A stretch of DNA of 64,000 bases from Salticus scenicus. Its lineage: Eukaryota > Arthropoda > Arachnida > Araneae > Salticidae. Position numbers and translations under genes: made by a program. Below the pieces are notes generated by a model, which saw nothing but the letters and a program-made list of their open reading frames with translations, was not told the origin of the DNA and made no database searches. Of the stretch, positions 45,369 through 58,077 are shown piece by piece (positions within the stretch are counted from its first letter, which is position 1; the number at the start of each line of letters is the position of its first letter). The stretch is taken from the NCBI GenBank assembly GCA_963930645.1, contig OZ005649.1, positions 76,970,626-77,034,625 of the forward strand, given 5' to 3'.

Positions 45369-46352
45369 ACATGTAGTCTTAGTATTAAACGAAATAGAAA
45401 ATGAAAGATAGGAACTGTTTATTTGGAGTCAGTTTGACGTCACATTGACTGTACTTTGTTGAAAGTGATGTCATATATAGTATTTCTATTTAAAAGCATT
45501 TTTCTGACTTTCTTTTCTTTTTTTTTTTTAAGTGAAATGTCGTAAATTATATTGGATGTTTTAACTTGAAACACATTTAAATAATGATGCGATGTTTTTT
45601 GAAACATTACGGTCAATAAACGAATTCGACGGGTTCCAGCTAGTTTAATGTTCTTTTCAAAATTTATTGGCTTAATAAAACTTATAATATGCAAATTTAT
45701 GTTTTAAAACACCTAATAAACACACTGTAAAAAATCGAATATTTTTAGTTCAGTTTCTGTATTAAAAATGTTTTGGTTAATTTTCGAAAATAAAATCATA
45801 ACCCCGCCCCCCCCCTCCCTCTCTCCCTTTATTTTTCAAATAATGTTGCAGAAAATTAATTAGAAATACATGGCGAACATTGAAGTTCACAAATTTTTTC
45901 AAGATATATTTTATATGAAATGAAAACCAAAATATTAGTTGATCCAGAATTATATCTTTTGTCTAAGCATAAATATAATTTTTATCGTAGTTATAATTTA
46001 AAGAAAAAAAAAATATATATATATATATTGCTTTCAGAATACAGAAGTGGAAAAATTACTTTACTCAATTAATAATACCATTCAACATTTCTTTACATTT
46101 CACTATTTCAGTTTACACAATTTAGTGCATAAAGAACATGTTGTACTTCATATGTTTCAGTGAAAGTTTTGTCCCAAAGACAAAAATTGAACCAGTAAAA
46201 AATTTAGGAAATAATGAATTTTGAAATCACCCTTAAGAAAATAACACTTAAAATTTATTGTAGATATAAAGTGCAAGTATCAGGTATTATTTGGTTTTAT
46301 TTCTGTACAGATAGAGTATAAAGTCATGAAGATATGAAAGTTTATTTAAAAA

Positions 46353-46388
<36 letters not shown>

Positions 46389-47009
46389 TATATTATACAT
46401 GGTTTTAAATTTAATACAACGTCAATTTTAGAAAATATGACATTCTGCGACTGACACAATATACTGAAACAACGACATTGTAAAAATATTCAATGTCTTA
46501 TGAAATACAAACAATTGAAATAATTTTTAACTAGGCATACGCAATCGTTAAAAAATTCTTTTTTGCGTAATTTATTAATCAAATGTATTAAAATAGTCTT
46601 AGAAAAAAGGAAAATATTAGGAAAACTCAGTGAGATAGTATGTATAGAAAAAATTGATTTTTAAATTCGCACAAAAAAGGAACAAATATGTAAATTGTTT
46701 TATTCTCATTTTTATTTTGAATCAACGTACTCTATATTGCTATTAAATGATTAAAAAAAAAAATGTGCTAAACCTCTTTATCTTTTAACATTTTTCTTTT
46801 TTCATATAATGAAAACTTTATTTATCCAAAAACTTTAAATTTTAGAAAAGTAAGAGATTTTGAAATCTGGTTTGATTATTAGTTATTTTCTTTTCCAAAC
46901 GAATTTTATTTCAAAACATGATTAACTAAGATCTGTTTTTGAATGCATGTTACATATACTTTTTTAGATAAATGACAGTTGCGTACATAATATCTATTCG
47001 TTTAGAATA
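45369..47009. other. AT-rich stretch without recognised genes
   Basis: A CTAG followed by T at 45,640-45,644, preceded by GACGGGTTCCAG, could be another Helitron-type 3' end, but there is no convincing hairpin. C/T run 45,803-45,829 and poly-T 46,357-46,385. Confidence 0.4.
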
Positions 47010-47197
47010 CAGTCGAACCTCGTTAACGGGAATCTCAAGGGTGATAAAAAATTCGTTCATGTTATCAGTAGTTTATGCTATGTGTAGCTATAATCTTTAT
47101 ATAACTAAACTAATCTTCATTTTAAGGGGGATTGTGGAAACAATTCATGTTCAAAATAATTCATGTTAACAGTGTTCACGTTAACGAGGCTCGACTG
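47010..47197. mobile_element. Tigger/pogo-type MITE
   Basis: TA flanks (47,008-47,009, 47,198-47,199). Ends CAGTCGAACCTCGTTAACGG and, from the right, CAGTCGAGCCTCGTTAACGT. 188 bp, no transposase. The small reading frame across it is incidental. Confidence 0.9.
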
Positions 47198-47399
47198 TAG
47201 TTGTTTAAACGATTTAATAATACCATTCAGATGTTATAGAAGAGATAATAATATACTGTAAATAAGTACTTCATTTCTTTCAAATAATAGTTTTTATGAT
47301 TAAGTTTGTATCGAAAATTATTTATATGAAAGAAAAATAAATCTACTATTATTCAATATTTAAAGTTGGTATATTAACCAACTGTACGAAAAACAAATC

Positions 47400-47760
47400 T
47401 TCTTAACGTGTTTGCTTCCGAAATATTCCAAAACTCCACCAGAGCAAATTCAGCATCGAGTGCGTGTATGCAAAGAATGAAAAGAAAGATAGGAACAAAA
47501 TAGTGACAACTTCTTAAAACTCATCATTACAGCAGATGAAGCTTGGTTGTACTACTATGAACCGCTAATAAAACAACAAAGCAATCAGTGCATCATCCAT
47601 CTTCGCCTCCACCCAAGAAAGCAAAAATATAAAACAGGCTGGTAACGTTATGCTCATAGTGTTTTTTGTTACGGTGGCAATTTTTACCAACACCATGTAG
47701 AATCAGAGAGTACTGTAAACGGCTGTTTATTTCTTGTCGAACAAGTGGTAACATAGAGCG
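47400..47760 (+). pseudogene. Mariner transposase remnant, first catalytic region
   Basis: With frame changes the plus strand reads RVRVCKE (about 47,459), FLKLIITADEAWLYYYEP (about 47,508; DEAW holds the first catalytic Asp of mariners) and SVHHPSSPPPKKAK, then AGNVMLIVFF. This corresponds to the mid-part of mariner transposases (usual wording ITADETW...PPPKK...GKVMLTVFWD). Both the HTH and the D34D end are missing. The second half of this remnant (from 47,552) is included in the triplication, so it recurs near 48,845 and 50,136. Confidence 0.75.
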
Positions 47761-50700
47761 AACTTTCCAAGCTAAAAAAATATGTGGAAAAAATTGTATA
47801 CAAATGCAGATAATCTAAAGATATTTGAAACATAGAACCTGGAGAAAACCTTCACATTGCAATACTAATCTGCAAACAAACTGCAAATAAAAGAGTATTA
47901 TTACTTAAAACTTTTCTTTATGCTAAAAAAAACTTCAGATTATCTGTAGCTTTTTAAGGTGTTTAGACCAAAGAAAATACCTCTGTAATAAAACTTTGTA
48001 ATCTGCAGATTTTTTTTTAGATAAGTGTTTCAAACTGCAGTTTTCCTGTAGATTCTAGTTTTATTTAAACATTTATATCATCTGTTTTTTTTTAAAGGGT
48101 TTGTCTGAAGACTTTTTTGCCGAGTTATCACTGAACTAATTCCACAGAATGCCTATGATGTATCCATATATCCAATTCGTCAGCCAAAATAGCAATTTTA
48201 TGTCATTTTAATCAATTGCATGATAATTTGTCTTCAAATTTAGAAAATTACTTCTTCACAAACGTAATAAGTACACTTTCATGTAAGGAATGTTCATACA
48301 AAATCTAGGCATACTGAAACAAGAAATAAATATCTCAAAGCTATATAATAAGAAAAAAATCATAATAAGAGTTTATGTGTAAATATTTATTAATAAAATT
48401 GACTCAAGCAGGAATTGCAACCTATTTTATACATTTAATTTTTATCTTACCTTTACCTATTGCGAATGATTATTTTTATTCTGCAAATTTACTGCATTAT
48501 AATTATATACAACCAGTGCTTGCAAAAAGAAAACTGGAGGTAATTTTAATTATAGTTTTCGTTTTGAATAGCAGCGAATACATACATTATTTATTACTTG
48601 TATTTAATTTCCTGTTTTACTTTTAAACAGTATAAATACTACAGCATTAAAACTGCATAAATTTTTCTGATGGTTTAGCATACATTGCACTATTCACCAA
48701 ATTATCCAATCTAGACTTTCAGTAATATGTTAAGAAAAATATATTTTCATTATAAAAAGAAATACTAGATATAAAACTAGAATTATGTCACTATGCAAAA
48801 TTAAAGTCGCCTTTAAAATCGTATTTCATTTTTTATGAACCTACTATGAACCGCTAATAAAACAACAAAGCAATCAGTGCATCATCCATCTTCGCCTCCA
48901 CCCAAGAAAGCAAAAATATAAAACAGGCTGGTAACGTTATGCTCATAGTGTTTTTTGTTACGGTGGCAATTTTTACCAACACCATGTAGAATAAGAGAGT
49001 ACTGTAAACGGCTGTTTATTTCTTGTCGAACAAGTGGTAACATAGAGCGAACTTTCCAAGCTAAAAAAATATGTGGAAAAAACTGTATACAAATGCAGAT
49101 AATCTAAAGATATTTGAAACATAGAACCTGGAGAAAACCTTCACATTGCAATACTAATCTGCAAACAAACTGCAAATAAAAGAGTATTATTACTTAAAAC
49201 TTTTCTTTATTCTAAAAAAAACTTCAGATTATCTGTAGCTTTTTAAGGTGTTTAGACCAAAGAAAATACCTCTGTAATAAAACTTTGTAATCTGCAGATT
49301 TTTTTTTTTTTTTTTTTTTTTTTAGATAAGTGTTTCAAACTGCAGTTTTCCTGTAGATTCTAGTTTTATTTAAACATTTATATCATCTGTATTTTATTAA
49401 AGGGTTTGTCTGAAGACTTTTTTGCAGAGTTATCACTGAACTAATTCCACAGAATGCCATATCCAATTCGTCAGCCAAAATAGCAATTTTATGTCATTTT
49501 AATCAATTGCATGATAATTTGTCTTCAAATTTAGAAAATTACTTCTTCACAAACGTAATAAGTACACTTTCATGTAAGGAATGTTCATACAAAATCTAAG
49601 CATACTGAAACAAGAAATAAATATCTCAAAGCTATATAATAAAAAAAAAATCCTAATAAGAGTTTATGTGTAAATATTTATTAATAAAATTGACTCAAGC
49701 AGGAATTGCAACCTATTTTATACATTTAATTTTTATCTTACCTTTAACTATTGCGAATGATTATTTTTATTCTGCAAATTTACTGCATTATAATTATATA
49801 CAACCAGTGCTTGCAAAAAGAAAACTGGAGGTAATTTTAATTATAGTTTTCGTTTTGAATAGCAGCGAATACATACATTATTTATTACTTGTATTTAATT
49901 TCCTGTTTTACTTTTAAACAGTATAAATACTACAGCATTAAAACTGCATAAATTTTTCTGATGGTTTAGCGTACATTGCACTATTCACCAAATTATCCAA
50001 TCTAGACTTTCAGTAATATGTTAAGAAAAATATATTTTCATTATAAAAGGAAATACTAGATATAAAACTAGAATTATGTCACTATGCAAAATTAAAGTCG
50101 CCTTTAAAATCGTATTTCATTTTTTATGAACCTACTATGAACCGCTAATAAAACAACAAAGCAATCAGTGCATCATCCATCTTCGCCTCCACCCAAGAAA
50201 GCAAAAATATAAAACAGGCTGGTAACGTTATGCTCATAGTGTTTTTTGTTACGGTGGCAATTTTTACCAACACCATGTAGAATCAGAGAGTACTGTAAAC
50301 GGCTGTTTATTTCTTGTCGAACAAGTGGTAACATAGAGCGAACTTTCCAAGCTAAAAAAATATGTGGAAAAAACTGTATACAAATGCAGATAATCTAAAG
50401 ATATTTGAAACATAGAACCTGGAGAAAACCTTCACATTGCAATACTAATCTGCAAACAAACTGCAAATAAAACAGTATTATTACTTAAAACTTTTCTTTA
50501 TTCTAAAAAAAACTTCAGATTATCTGTAGCTTTTTAAGGTGTTTAGACAAAGAAAATACCTCTGTAATAAAACTTTGTAATCTGCAGATTTTTTTTTTAG
50601 ATAAGTGTTTCAAACTGCAGTTTTCCTGTAGATTCTAGTTTTATTTAAACATTTATATCATCTGTATTTTTTTAAAGGGTTTGTCTGAAGACGTTTTTGC

Positions 50701-51411
50701 CGAGTTATCACTGAACTAATTCCACAGAATGCCTATGATGTATCCATATATCCAATTCGTCAGCCAAAATAGCAATTTTATGTCATTTTAATCAATTGCA
50801 TGATAATTTGTCTTCAAATTTAGAAAATTACTTCTTCACAAACGTAATAAGTACACTTTCATGTAAGGAATGTTCATACAAAATCTAGGCATACTGAAAC
50901 AAGAAATAAATATCTCAAAGCTATATAATAAGAAAAAAATCATAATAAGAGTTTATGTGTAAATATTTATTAATAAAATTGACTCAAGCAGGAATTGCAA
51001 CCTATTTTATACATTTAATTTTTATCTTACCTTTAACTATTGCGAATGATTATTTTTATTCTGCAAATTTACTGCATTATAATTATATACAACCAGTGCT
51101 TGCAAAAAGAAAACTGGAGGTAATTTTAATTATAGTTTTCGTTTTGAATAGCAGCGAATACATACATTATTTATTACTTGTATTTAATTTCCTGTTTTAC
51201 TTTTAAACAGTATAAATACTACAGCACTAAAACTGCATAAATTTTTCTGATGGTTTAGCGTACATTGCACTATTCACCAAATTATCCAATCTAGACTTTC
51301 AGTAATATGTTAAGAAAAATATATTTTCATTATAAAAGGAAATACTAGATATAAAACTAGAATTATGTCACTATGCAAAATTAAAGTCGCCTTTAAAATC
51401 GTATTTCATTT
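47552..51411 (+). repeat. Tandem triplication, 3 x ~1.29 kb
   Basis: CTACTATGAACCGCTAATAA occurs at 47,552, 48,841 and 50,132 (periods 1289 and 1291). The units are nearly identical. Differences include poly-T length (e.g. 49,300-49,323), a 13-bp deletion in unit 2 near 49,457 and scattered substitutions. Each unit contains an 83-codon frame (48,375, 49,666, 50,955; start MCKYLLIKLTQAGIATYFIH) conserved only because the units are young. I see no evidence it is a gene: no Kozak context, splice sites or known domain, although it is hydrophobic. Confidence 0.95.
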
Positions 51412-52228
51412 TTTAATGGAATTTAAAGTGATTTCTTACAATGTACTTTACTATAGAATACTTATATATAAATAGAAAAAATAAAAGGAATTTGCAAACA
51501 GTTCCCTCCTGATTATCGTAAATAAATACAATCTATTTAATATTTCTCTAACTTGGACCAGTTACAATTATTTTATTGTCGAAACAATACGATAGTGATG
51601 AAATTAATAAAATACACGAGGATAAAAAATAATATTTAAAAATAAACAATATGTAAGCACGTGGACTCAGCTCAGTGAACTAATAAGAGAAATCACGGCA
51701 TTTGTATGATGACATTATTTTATGGAAAAATGTAATTTTACTTGCGTCTTCAGAATCTTTGCAGGCATCATTTGAAACCTAGCATTATTTTAAAGCTATA
51801 TACAGAATATGAATTATTTTTATAAACTGCCTAAAAAACGCAATCATAAAAGGTATAATCAAAATAGGATTTTTTTTTTTTTTTTAAACAAAAAAATATT
51901 CCAAAATAAGTAAAATGTCATGGAACTCTTGGCGATGAAAATTTAAAGTCGTCATGTCGGTTTAATCGTACTGCCTGCGGCAGTATGAAAATTGGGTCGT
52001 CAACCATGAATTTTATTTTGAAAATTTTCTTTGAATGATTCTGGTTTAACTACTGAAAAATATTTATTTGGTTATAATAATATTTTGGCTTTTGTTTAAT
52101 AAAAAATTTAATTAAGTGGTGGAATTGGTATAATATTTATGAGTTTCAAATACACGTTAAAGAATGCACTAAGCCCAAAAACATTAAAAATCAATCACTC
52201 ATTGCATTAAAACTTGTATAACACTTAA

Positions 52229-52265
<37 letters not shown>

Positions 52266-52544
52266 ATGAATAAAAATTTATTTATCCAATTACTTCCATA
52301 ATAATCAACATCAAAAGTAAATAATCCTACATTTAATCTTCGATCCATAAATAAAAACTTTGTATAAGAAATATACAAAAATGGATCTATTTGAATAACC
52401 ATTAACATCGAAAATATTTCTTCTTACTCTAATCATCAATCTAAAACTAAAAAATTCAACTTAAAAAGCATACACTCAACTATTCCAACAACCATCAAAA
52501 CCAAAACTAATGATCTTAAAAAATAAATAAAACACTTCCGAATA
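51412..52544. other. AT-rich stretch without recognised genes
   Basis: Poly-T 51,871-51,886 and 52,230-52,263. A short palindrome TACTGCCTGCGGCAGTA lies at 51,969-51,985. Nothing coding. Confidence 0.45.
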
Positions 52545-53103
52545 TTTTTTGCAGTATTTTTCGACATACGTGATATTTCTTTGGATGAAAAAATAATTGA
52601 CTAAGGCATTTCAAATAAAGCTAAGGTAATCTGAAACTAAATGTCACTTCGTGTCTTGTACTCATTTATTTCTAGTTATTTATGGGGAGCAGGTATATCC
52701 ACTTAGGATTTCGAACGGCACAAGTAGAGAAAAGAAAAATAAACAAGTTGTAATTTGTGGATAGGACTAAATATTTTTATACACGAAAGAGAAGTGCATC
52801 TTAAATATTTATTAGAAGAGATCAAATATAAATAAATAATATATCTTTTAAATTTTCGAGCATAATTACTTCGTATTTTCTACATGGAAGGTGTGTTAAT
52901 AATTAAGGAACAGTATTTCTAATATTCAGATAAATTTAAATTTACAGCATGATACAGAATATTCTAAATTATGTTAAAAAATGTAGTTTTAATGCATATG
53001 ATCGCATTTAAAAATACAAGCGTTTATATGGGAATATTGTTTTTTAATTGATTTGTTTTAATATTATTTCATTCTTCAATATATTTCAGTCTCTCTACAA
53101 CTT

Positions 53104-53142
53104 TATCTATCTATCTATCTATCTATCTATATCTATATATGC
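53104..53142. repeat. (CTAT)n microsatellite
   Basis: Six or seven CTAT units, then TATA-rich sequence. Confidence 0.9.
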
Positions 53143-53684
53143 ATATATCGTATTTTATTTCCCCATGGTAGTAAACATTTTTAAACATATTTGGAAAATA
53201 TTGAAGACTTCGATTTTTCTGTCTGTACATCTGTCCGTCTGTCTTTACACGTTTTAAATTCAGAAATACTTTTCGAATTCTTTGAAAATGATAAGAGCAT
53301 CTGAACAGAAAATCTAAAAAAAGGTCTTACAATTCCAAATGTTTTTTAACCATTTTTCGATATACTTAATATTTCTTTGGATAGTAAAATAATTGACTGT
53401 GTTATTACAAATAATGCTAAAGTAATCTGAAACAAAATGTCACTTTGTGTTTTCTGCTCATTTATTTCTAGTTATTTATGAATAACATGTATATCCACTA
53501 AGGATTTGGATTGGCACAAATGGAAGAAAAAATAATAAGTTATAATTTGTGGTTAGCTCAGAATATTTTTCTATGTAAGATAAGCAATCCTTAAACTTTT
53601 ATTAGAAGGGAATCAAAATACATGAATAATTTTTATTTAGCGTAATTATTACTCATATTATATATTAATAATATAATAGACTTA

Positions 53685-53866
53685 CAGAGTTGTGAACATT
53701 TATAACTTATTCTGGAGCATTTTAAACCCCATGTTCTTTCCAGGTCAGAATCAGATGTGACAACGATTAAAAAAGAAGAAAGTAACTCTTAAAGATTACT
53801 GGTACGGGAAAAAAAAAGGCGGGGCTAACAATGCTCTGGAATAAATTTTAAAAGCTGGCAACTCTG
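53685..53866. mobile_element. MITE with CAGAGTTG ends
   Basis: TA flanks (53,683-53,684, 53,867-53,868). The left CAGAGTTGTGAACATTTATA and right (reverse complement) CAGAGTTGCCAGCTTTTAAA arms continue into TTATTCTGGAGCATT / TTATTCCAGAGCATT. 182 bp, noncoding. A diverged relative lies at 55,909-56,108. Confidence 0.85.
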
Positions 53867-54548
53867 TATTTAAGGATCAAACTTTCGAACGTGGCAAATA
53901 AATTTAAAGGGGAACAGCATGAGAAAGGATATTTTAAAAGTGTTAAATTTATATTATTTTCTAACATTCATAATATTGCCTAAAAAATAAATGTTTTTAT
54001 ATTTTATTTGTGAAAATTGTTTTTATTCTAATACAATCATATATTATAATGTCTTTTTCTATATTATATATATATAGTATATAAGGTATTTTCTTCATTT
54101 TTGTTTTTTAAAGACTTTCTTCAGAAGTTGAACAGGTTCAATGTCTGTCCTGGATACATCTAACTTCGGTAATTTTCAGAATGCCTTCAAAATGAAACCG
54201 ACATCAAAACTATAGATCTTAAAAAAATATTTAAAAAATCTATTTTTTTTTTCAGTACTTATCGACACACGTAATATTCCTTTGATGGAAAATGAATTGA
54301 CTAAGATATTTCAAATAAAGCCAAGGTAATCTCAAACTAAATGCCACATCGTGTATTGTATTCATTTATTTCTAGTTACATATAAGTAGCAGGTAAATGC
54401 ACTTTGGATTTGGAACAGCACAAGAAACAGAAAAGAAATTGAATATATTGTAATTTATGGTTAAGATTTATTTATTTATTTTTATTTTATTTTTTTTGTG
54501 CGAAAGAAAACTAATTTTTGAAACTAGAAGAGTCTAAATTACATAGTA

Positions 54549-55656
54549 CAGTGCCGGAAAAAAAAGAAAATATTTGCACTTGAGAGGCAAAACAAAGCTT
54601 TACATGTCAATTGCCGTTCCCTCCATAAAAATGTACTGAACCCCAGTGATGACACGTGGTGTTAGTAGATCTCAGACGATCTTTCCCTATGCTATCAACA
54701 CTCAATTCGCTTCGTGGACTTTTAGAGTAAGGTTGTGTACTCTTTGCTCCCGCCAGCCAGTATTTCGTTCATTTGTTAAAAGTTTGAGAACCTACATCGG
54801 TAATCCTACTCCACACAATGGGTGAAAAGAAGCTTAAAATAGAAGGGAAATCCCGTGACTTGACTACGCTAGAGAAGTGAGACTTTGTGACTGATGTAGC
54901 CAGAGATCTGTTAGTTCAATCTAGATGTAGCCAGGTGTAGAAAATTTTTACAAGGTCAATAAAATGTAAACATAAAATCAAAATCTTAACGTTCGAGTGG
55001 TTTATTGGGAATATTGAATTGGAGTCAGTAATTTGTTATCTCAGCTTTACATTTTATTAGCATCTGCTGCCATTTATAGTCCATTTCCTCACCAGAGGCC
55101 CTTCAATGCCACGGAGTTCAGAGAGGGAGATCACGTGCTCAATTCCATCCAGTGAGATATCGTTTTTTCTTCAGTAACCTCTCAACGGATGGGGAAAGTG
55201 AAAAGATAGAGTATAGGCAATGATATCTGGCTAAATTTGCCACATGGTTCCCTTTGGCTCCATCTAGAATGAACTGAAATATACCTGGTTACATCAATCA
55301 CAGATACCCTTTTCACTAGCAGAGTCAATAGACGGGATTTAGCTTACATTTTAAGCTTCTTGAGACCCATTGAGTGGAGTGGTAATGACGATGCAGTTAC
55401 CAAACTTTTAACAAATGAACGAAATACTGGTCGGGGGAAGCAAAGAGCGTACAGCCACACAGTAAATGTCCCCAGGGAAACTGAGTATTGGGAGGGCAGG
55501 GAAAGGTCGTCTGTGACCAAATAACACCACGTGGCATCACTAGGCATCGCAACAATTTTTTTTTTTTTTTTTTTTTTTTTCGGGAACGGCAATTGACGTG
55601 TGCAGTTTTTTTTTCTTTTGCCGCTCAAGTGTAAATATTTTTTTTTTCCGGCACTG
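54549..55656. mobile_element. Tc1-type foldback element with ~400-bp inverted arms
   Basis: TA flanks (54,547-54,548, 55,657-55,658). Ends CAGTGCCGGAAAAAAAA on both sides, and the inverted similarity runs about 400 bp inward with drift (e.g. GTATTTCGTTCATTTGTTAA in both arms). Both arms include a copy of the same start region, ATGGGTGAAAAGAAGCTTAA on the left (peptide MGEKKLKIEGKSRDLTTLEK then stop) and ATGGGTCTCAAGAAGCTTAA on the right. This looks like the first codons of a Tc1-type transposase present twice head to head. The central 300 bp (54,960-55,270) has no recognised motif. The minus-strand reading frame at 55,344-55,628 comes from the arm. Confidence 0.8.
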
Positions 55657-55908
55657 TATAAGTATTTTTAAATTATCCTTGTCATCGTTTAGTATTTTAC
55701 GCATCAGAAGGTAATAAAGTGTAATCATCAGTCCTTTATGACAAAATTTAATGTAAAATAAATTAAAAGGTACTTCTTGAAATATAACGTTTTAATAGTA
55801 TGAAATTTGGTTATTTTTAACTCATATGCTTTTCTTTTAATACGCATGTTTACATTTTACTTGTGTTATTGCTACATCAATATCCTTGTTCATAAAGAGT
55901 AGTATTTG

Positions 55909-56108
55909 CATATCTGCCAACTTTTTAAAGTTATTCCGGATCTTGTTAATATCCATCTTTTTTCACAGCATATTCTTTTAGAGTAATTCTTTTTTATATT
56001 TAATCGCAATTATATATTGAAGAAAAGTACTCTACAAAAAGTATGGTGTGAAGAAAGGGCGGTTACTAACAACACTCAAGAATAAATTTAAAATTTTGGC
56101 AGCTATGA
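55909..56108. mobile_element. Diverged MITE related to 53,685-53,866
   Basis: Left CATATCTGCCAACTTTTTAA and right (reverse complement) CATAGCTGCCAAAATTTTAA with TTATTC next. The inner GGGCGGTTACTAACAACACT matches the GGGGCTAACAATGCTC block of the other copy. Boundaries approximate. Confidence 0.55.
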
Positions 56109-56239
56109 ATATCTGCATATTTTCGGGAAATCGGTGTCCTCATATAGGAATCAAGTGAAATTTGGTATAGAGGTTTATTGCAAATAGAAAAAAAAGAAAT
56201 AATTTTGCGTATACACAATGAAAATTTCATTAAAATGAT

Positions 56240-57372
56240 AATAATTAAATTATAATCAATCCCCCGTTTCATTAATTTACCTAGATTTATAGAGAATTCA
56301 AATCTGTTATTAAGTTCAAAAGTTCATTTAAAATTATTCAGACAAATTTCATACGCATCATTCCTTAAAACTTATCAATCTTGAACAAACTTTTCTAGTA
56401 ACAAAAGTATTCACTTCACAATACATCATTTGGATCGCAGAAATTATTTATTTTTAATTTATTCTACCAGATGCAGTGAAAGATTAAACTATAAAACTTT
56501 ACTTCGGTATTCAGGAAGCCTTAAAACGTATAAATACACAAAATAAACAAGCGATAAATATTTATCTTAAAAAATACATTATTTACCATATGGCTTTGTG
56601 GAATTAAGTTCAATTCCTGCGTAGCTTTCCTGGACATGGTAAAATATTATATGATACAGTATATTATAGTAAAGCACTTCCACTAACAAATAAAGATGAA
56701 TGTTATGGCTTAAATATTGGCAGCCCTGTATATCTTTTGAAAGTTATGTACACATCACATGGTGCACATAATTATAATCCTATATTAATAACTCATGACA
56801 CACCCTGAAATACACTTTAATCAGTTTCCATCAGTTTTCATGCACTGTCGTATTATAATCTAGTTCTTTTGTGTAGCCCTGTAAACAATCAGTGAATGAT
56901 TTCTATACCAAATTCTACATGAAACATGTTTTTACGCGTATAAAAATATACATATTCCCTTCATTTGGTTTAGTGCAGTCTATAGATGTTAAACTCTACT
57001 TATCTGCAATTTCCTCCATCAACGCAATGTATTTGAATTCACTTGGGTGTCCTTGTACCCGAACCATTTGCTTGATCTCAACGATAAGCTAAACCTTGCA
57101 TCTCTATATGATACACATTTAGAATAACAAGTTTTAACTTTCTGCTATAATTTATTTTTGAGATATGCTAACAACAGACAGACACACACACGCACACAGA
57201 CCAACCGCTAAAAACATGATTTTTAGATTGAGGGGACTTCAAAACATGCAAATATAACAAAAACTCAATTTAAAAAATTTGACCCAAAAACAATACTTTT
57301 TCTACCGTATGGGTCAGATAAACTGATTGACTCCAAAACAATATTTTCTCTACCTTGTAGGTAAGAGAAAGT
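56240..57372 (-). mobile_element. HINE-like element, family A, copy F5 (3'-truncated)
   Basis: On the minus strand the 5' hairpin is ACTTTCTCTTACCTACAAGG with TAGAGAAAATATTG. A nested second start-like block, GGTAGAAAAAGTATTG, follows at about 57,305. Then come TTTGAAGTCCCCTCAATC, a (TG)n/(TCTG) tract (57,178-57,200), and repeat units with TACAAGGACACCCAAGTGAA and TTTACAGGGCTACACAAAAG. The match to F4 and F6 ends near ATGAAACGGGGGATTGA at 56,255. It lies head to head with F6, 23 bp apart. Confidence 0.75.
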
Positions 57373-57395
57373 AAAAATGATTAATTGACCTTTTT

Positions 57396-58046
57396 ACTTT
57401 TCTTACCCATAAGGTACAGAAAGTATTGTTTTTGAATCAAATATTTGAAATTGAGTTATTGTTACGTTTTGAGGTCCTCTGAATCCAAAAATCACGTTTT
57501 TATCGGTTGGTCTGCGTGTGTGTGTCTGTCTGTGTGTGTCTGAATGTTATCAGCATATCTCAAAAACAAATTAATGAAGAGAGTCCAAACTTGGTATTTT
57601 AAATGTGTATCATGTGGGATGCTAAACTAAACTTTTCGTTGAGATGAAGGAAATTGTTCGTATACAGGGGAACCCAAGATAATTCAAATACATTGCGTCT
57701 ATCGGGGAAATTGCAGGTAAGTAGAGTTTAACATCTATAGACTACACTAAACCAAATGAAATTAATATATATTTTTTATATGCGTAAAAACATGTTTCAT
57801 ATAGAATAGGGTATAGTTCGCTGTTCGTTTACAGGGCTACACAAAAGATCTAGATTATAATGTGACAATATTTGAAAATTGATGGAAGTGTACTTTAGGT
57901 TGTGCCGTGTGTTATTAATATTGCATTATATTTATGTGCACCATGGGATTTTCTACCGTGTCCAGGAAAGCTGCTCAGGAATTGAAATTAATTCCTTACA
58001 GCCATATGGTAAATAATGTATATTTTTAAGCTAAATATTCATTGCT

Positions 58047-58077
<31 letters not shown>

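Larger units (their letters stand above)
52545..54480 (+). repeat. Three direct copies of a ~240-bp segment
   Basis: Segments at about 52,550-52,790, 53,345-53,590 and 54,250-54,475 share, in the same order, 'TTTCTTTGGATGRAAAAATAATTGACT', 'AAATAATGCTAAGGTAATCTGAAAC', 'CATTTATTTCTAGTTATTTATG' and 'GGATTTGGAACGGCACAA' with 10-20% change. Spacing is about 800-900 bp. Probably an old tandem amplification; no ends or coding recognised. Confidence 0.7.

Noticed and set aside
48375..51206. Three identical 83-codon ORFs as a small gene family
   Set aside because: They are conserved to the same degree as the noncoding parts of the 1.29-kb triplicated unit; no domain or expression signal is visible.
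53195..53290. GTCTGTCTGT tract with CACGTTTTAAATTC as another HINE-like head
   Set aside because: No 5' hairpin, inverted partner or 3' hairpin was found nearby; similarity is limited to the microsatellite and a few bases.
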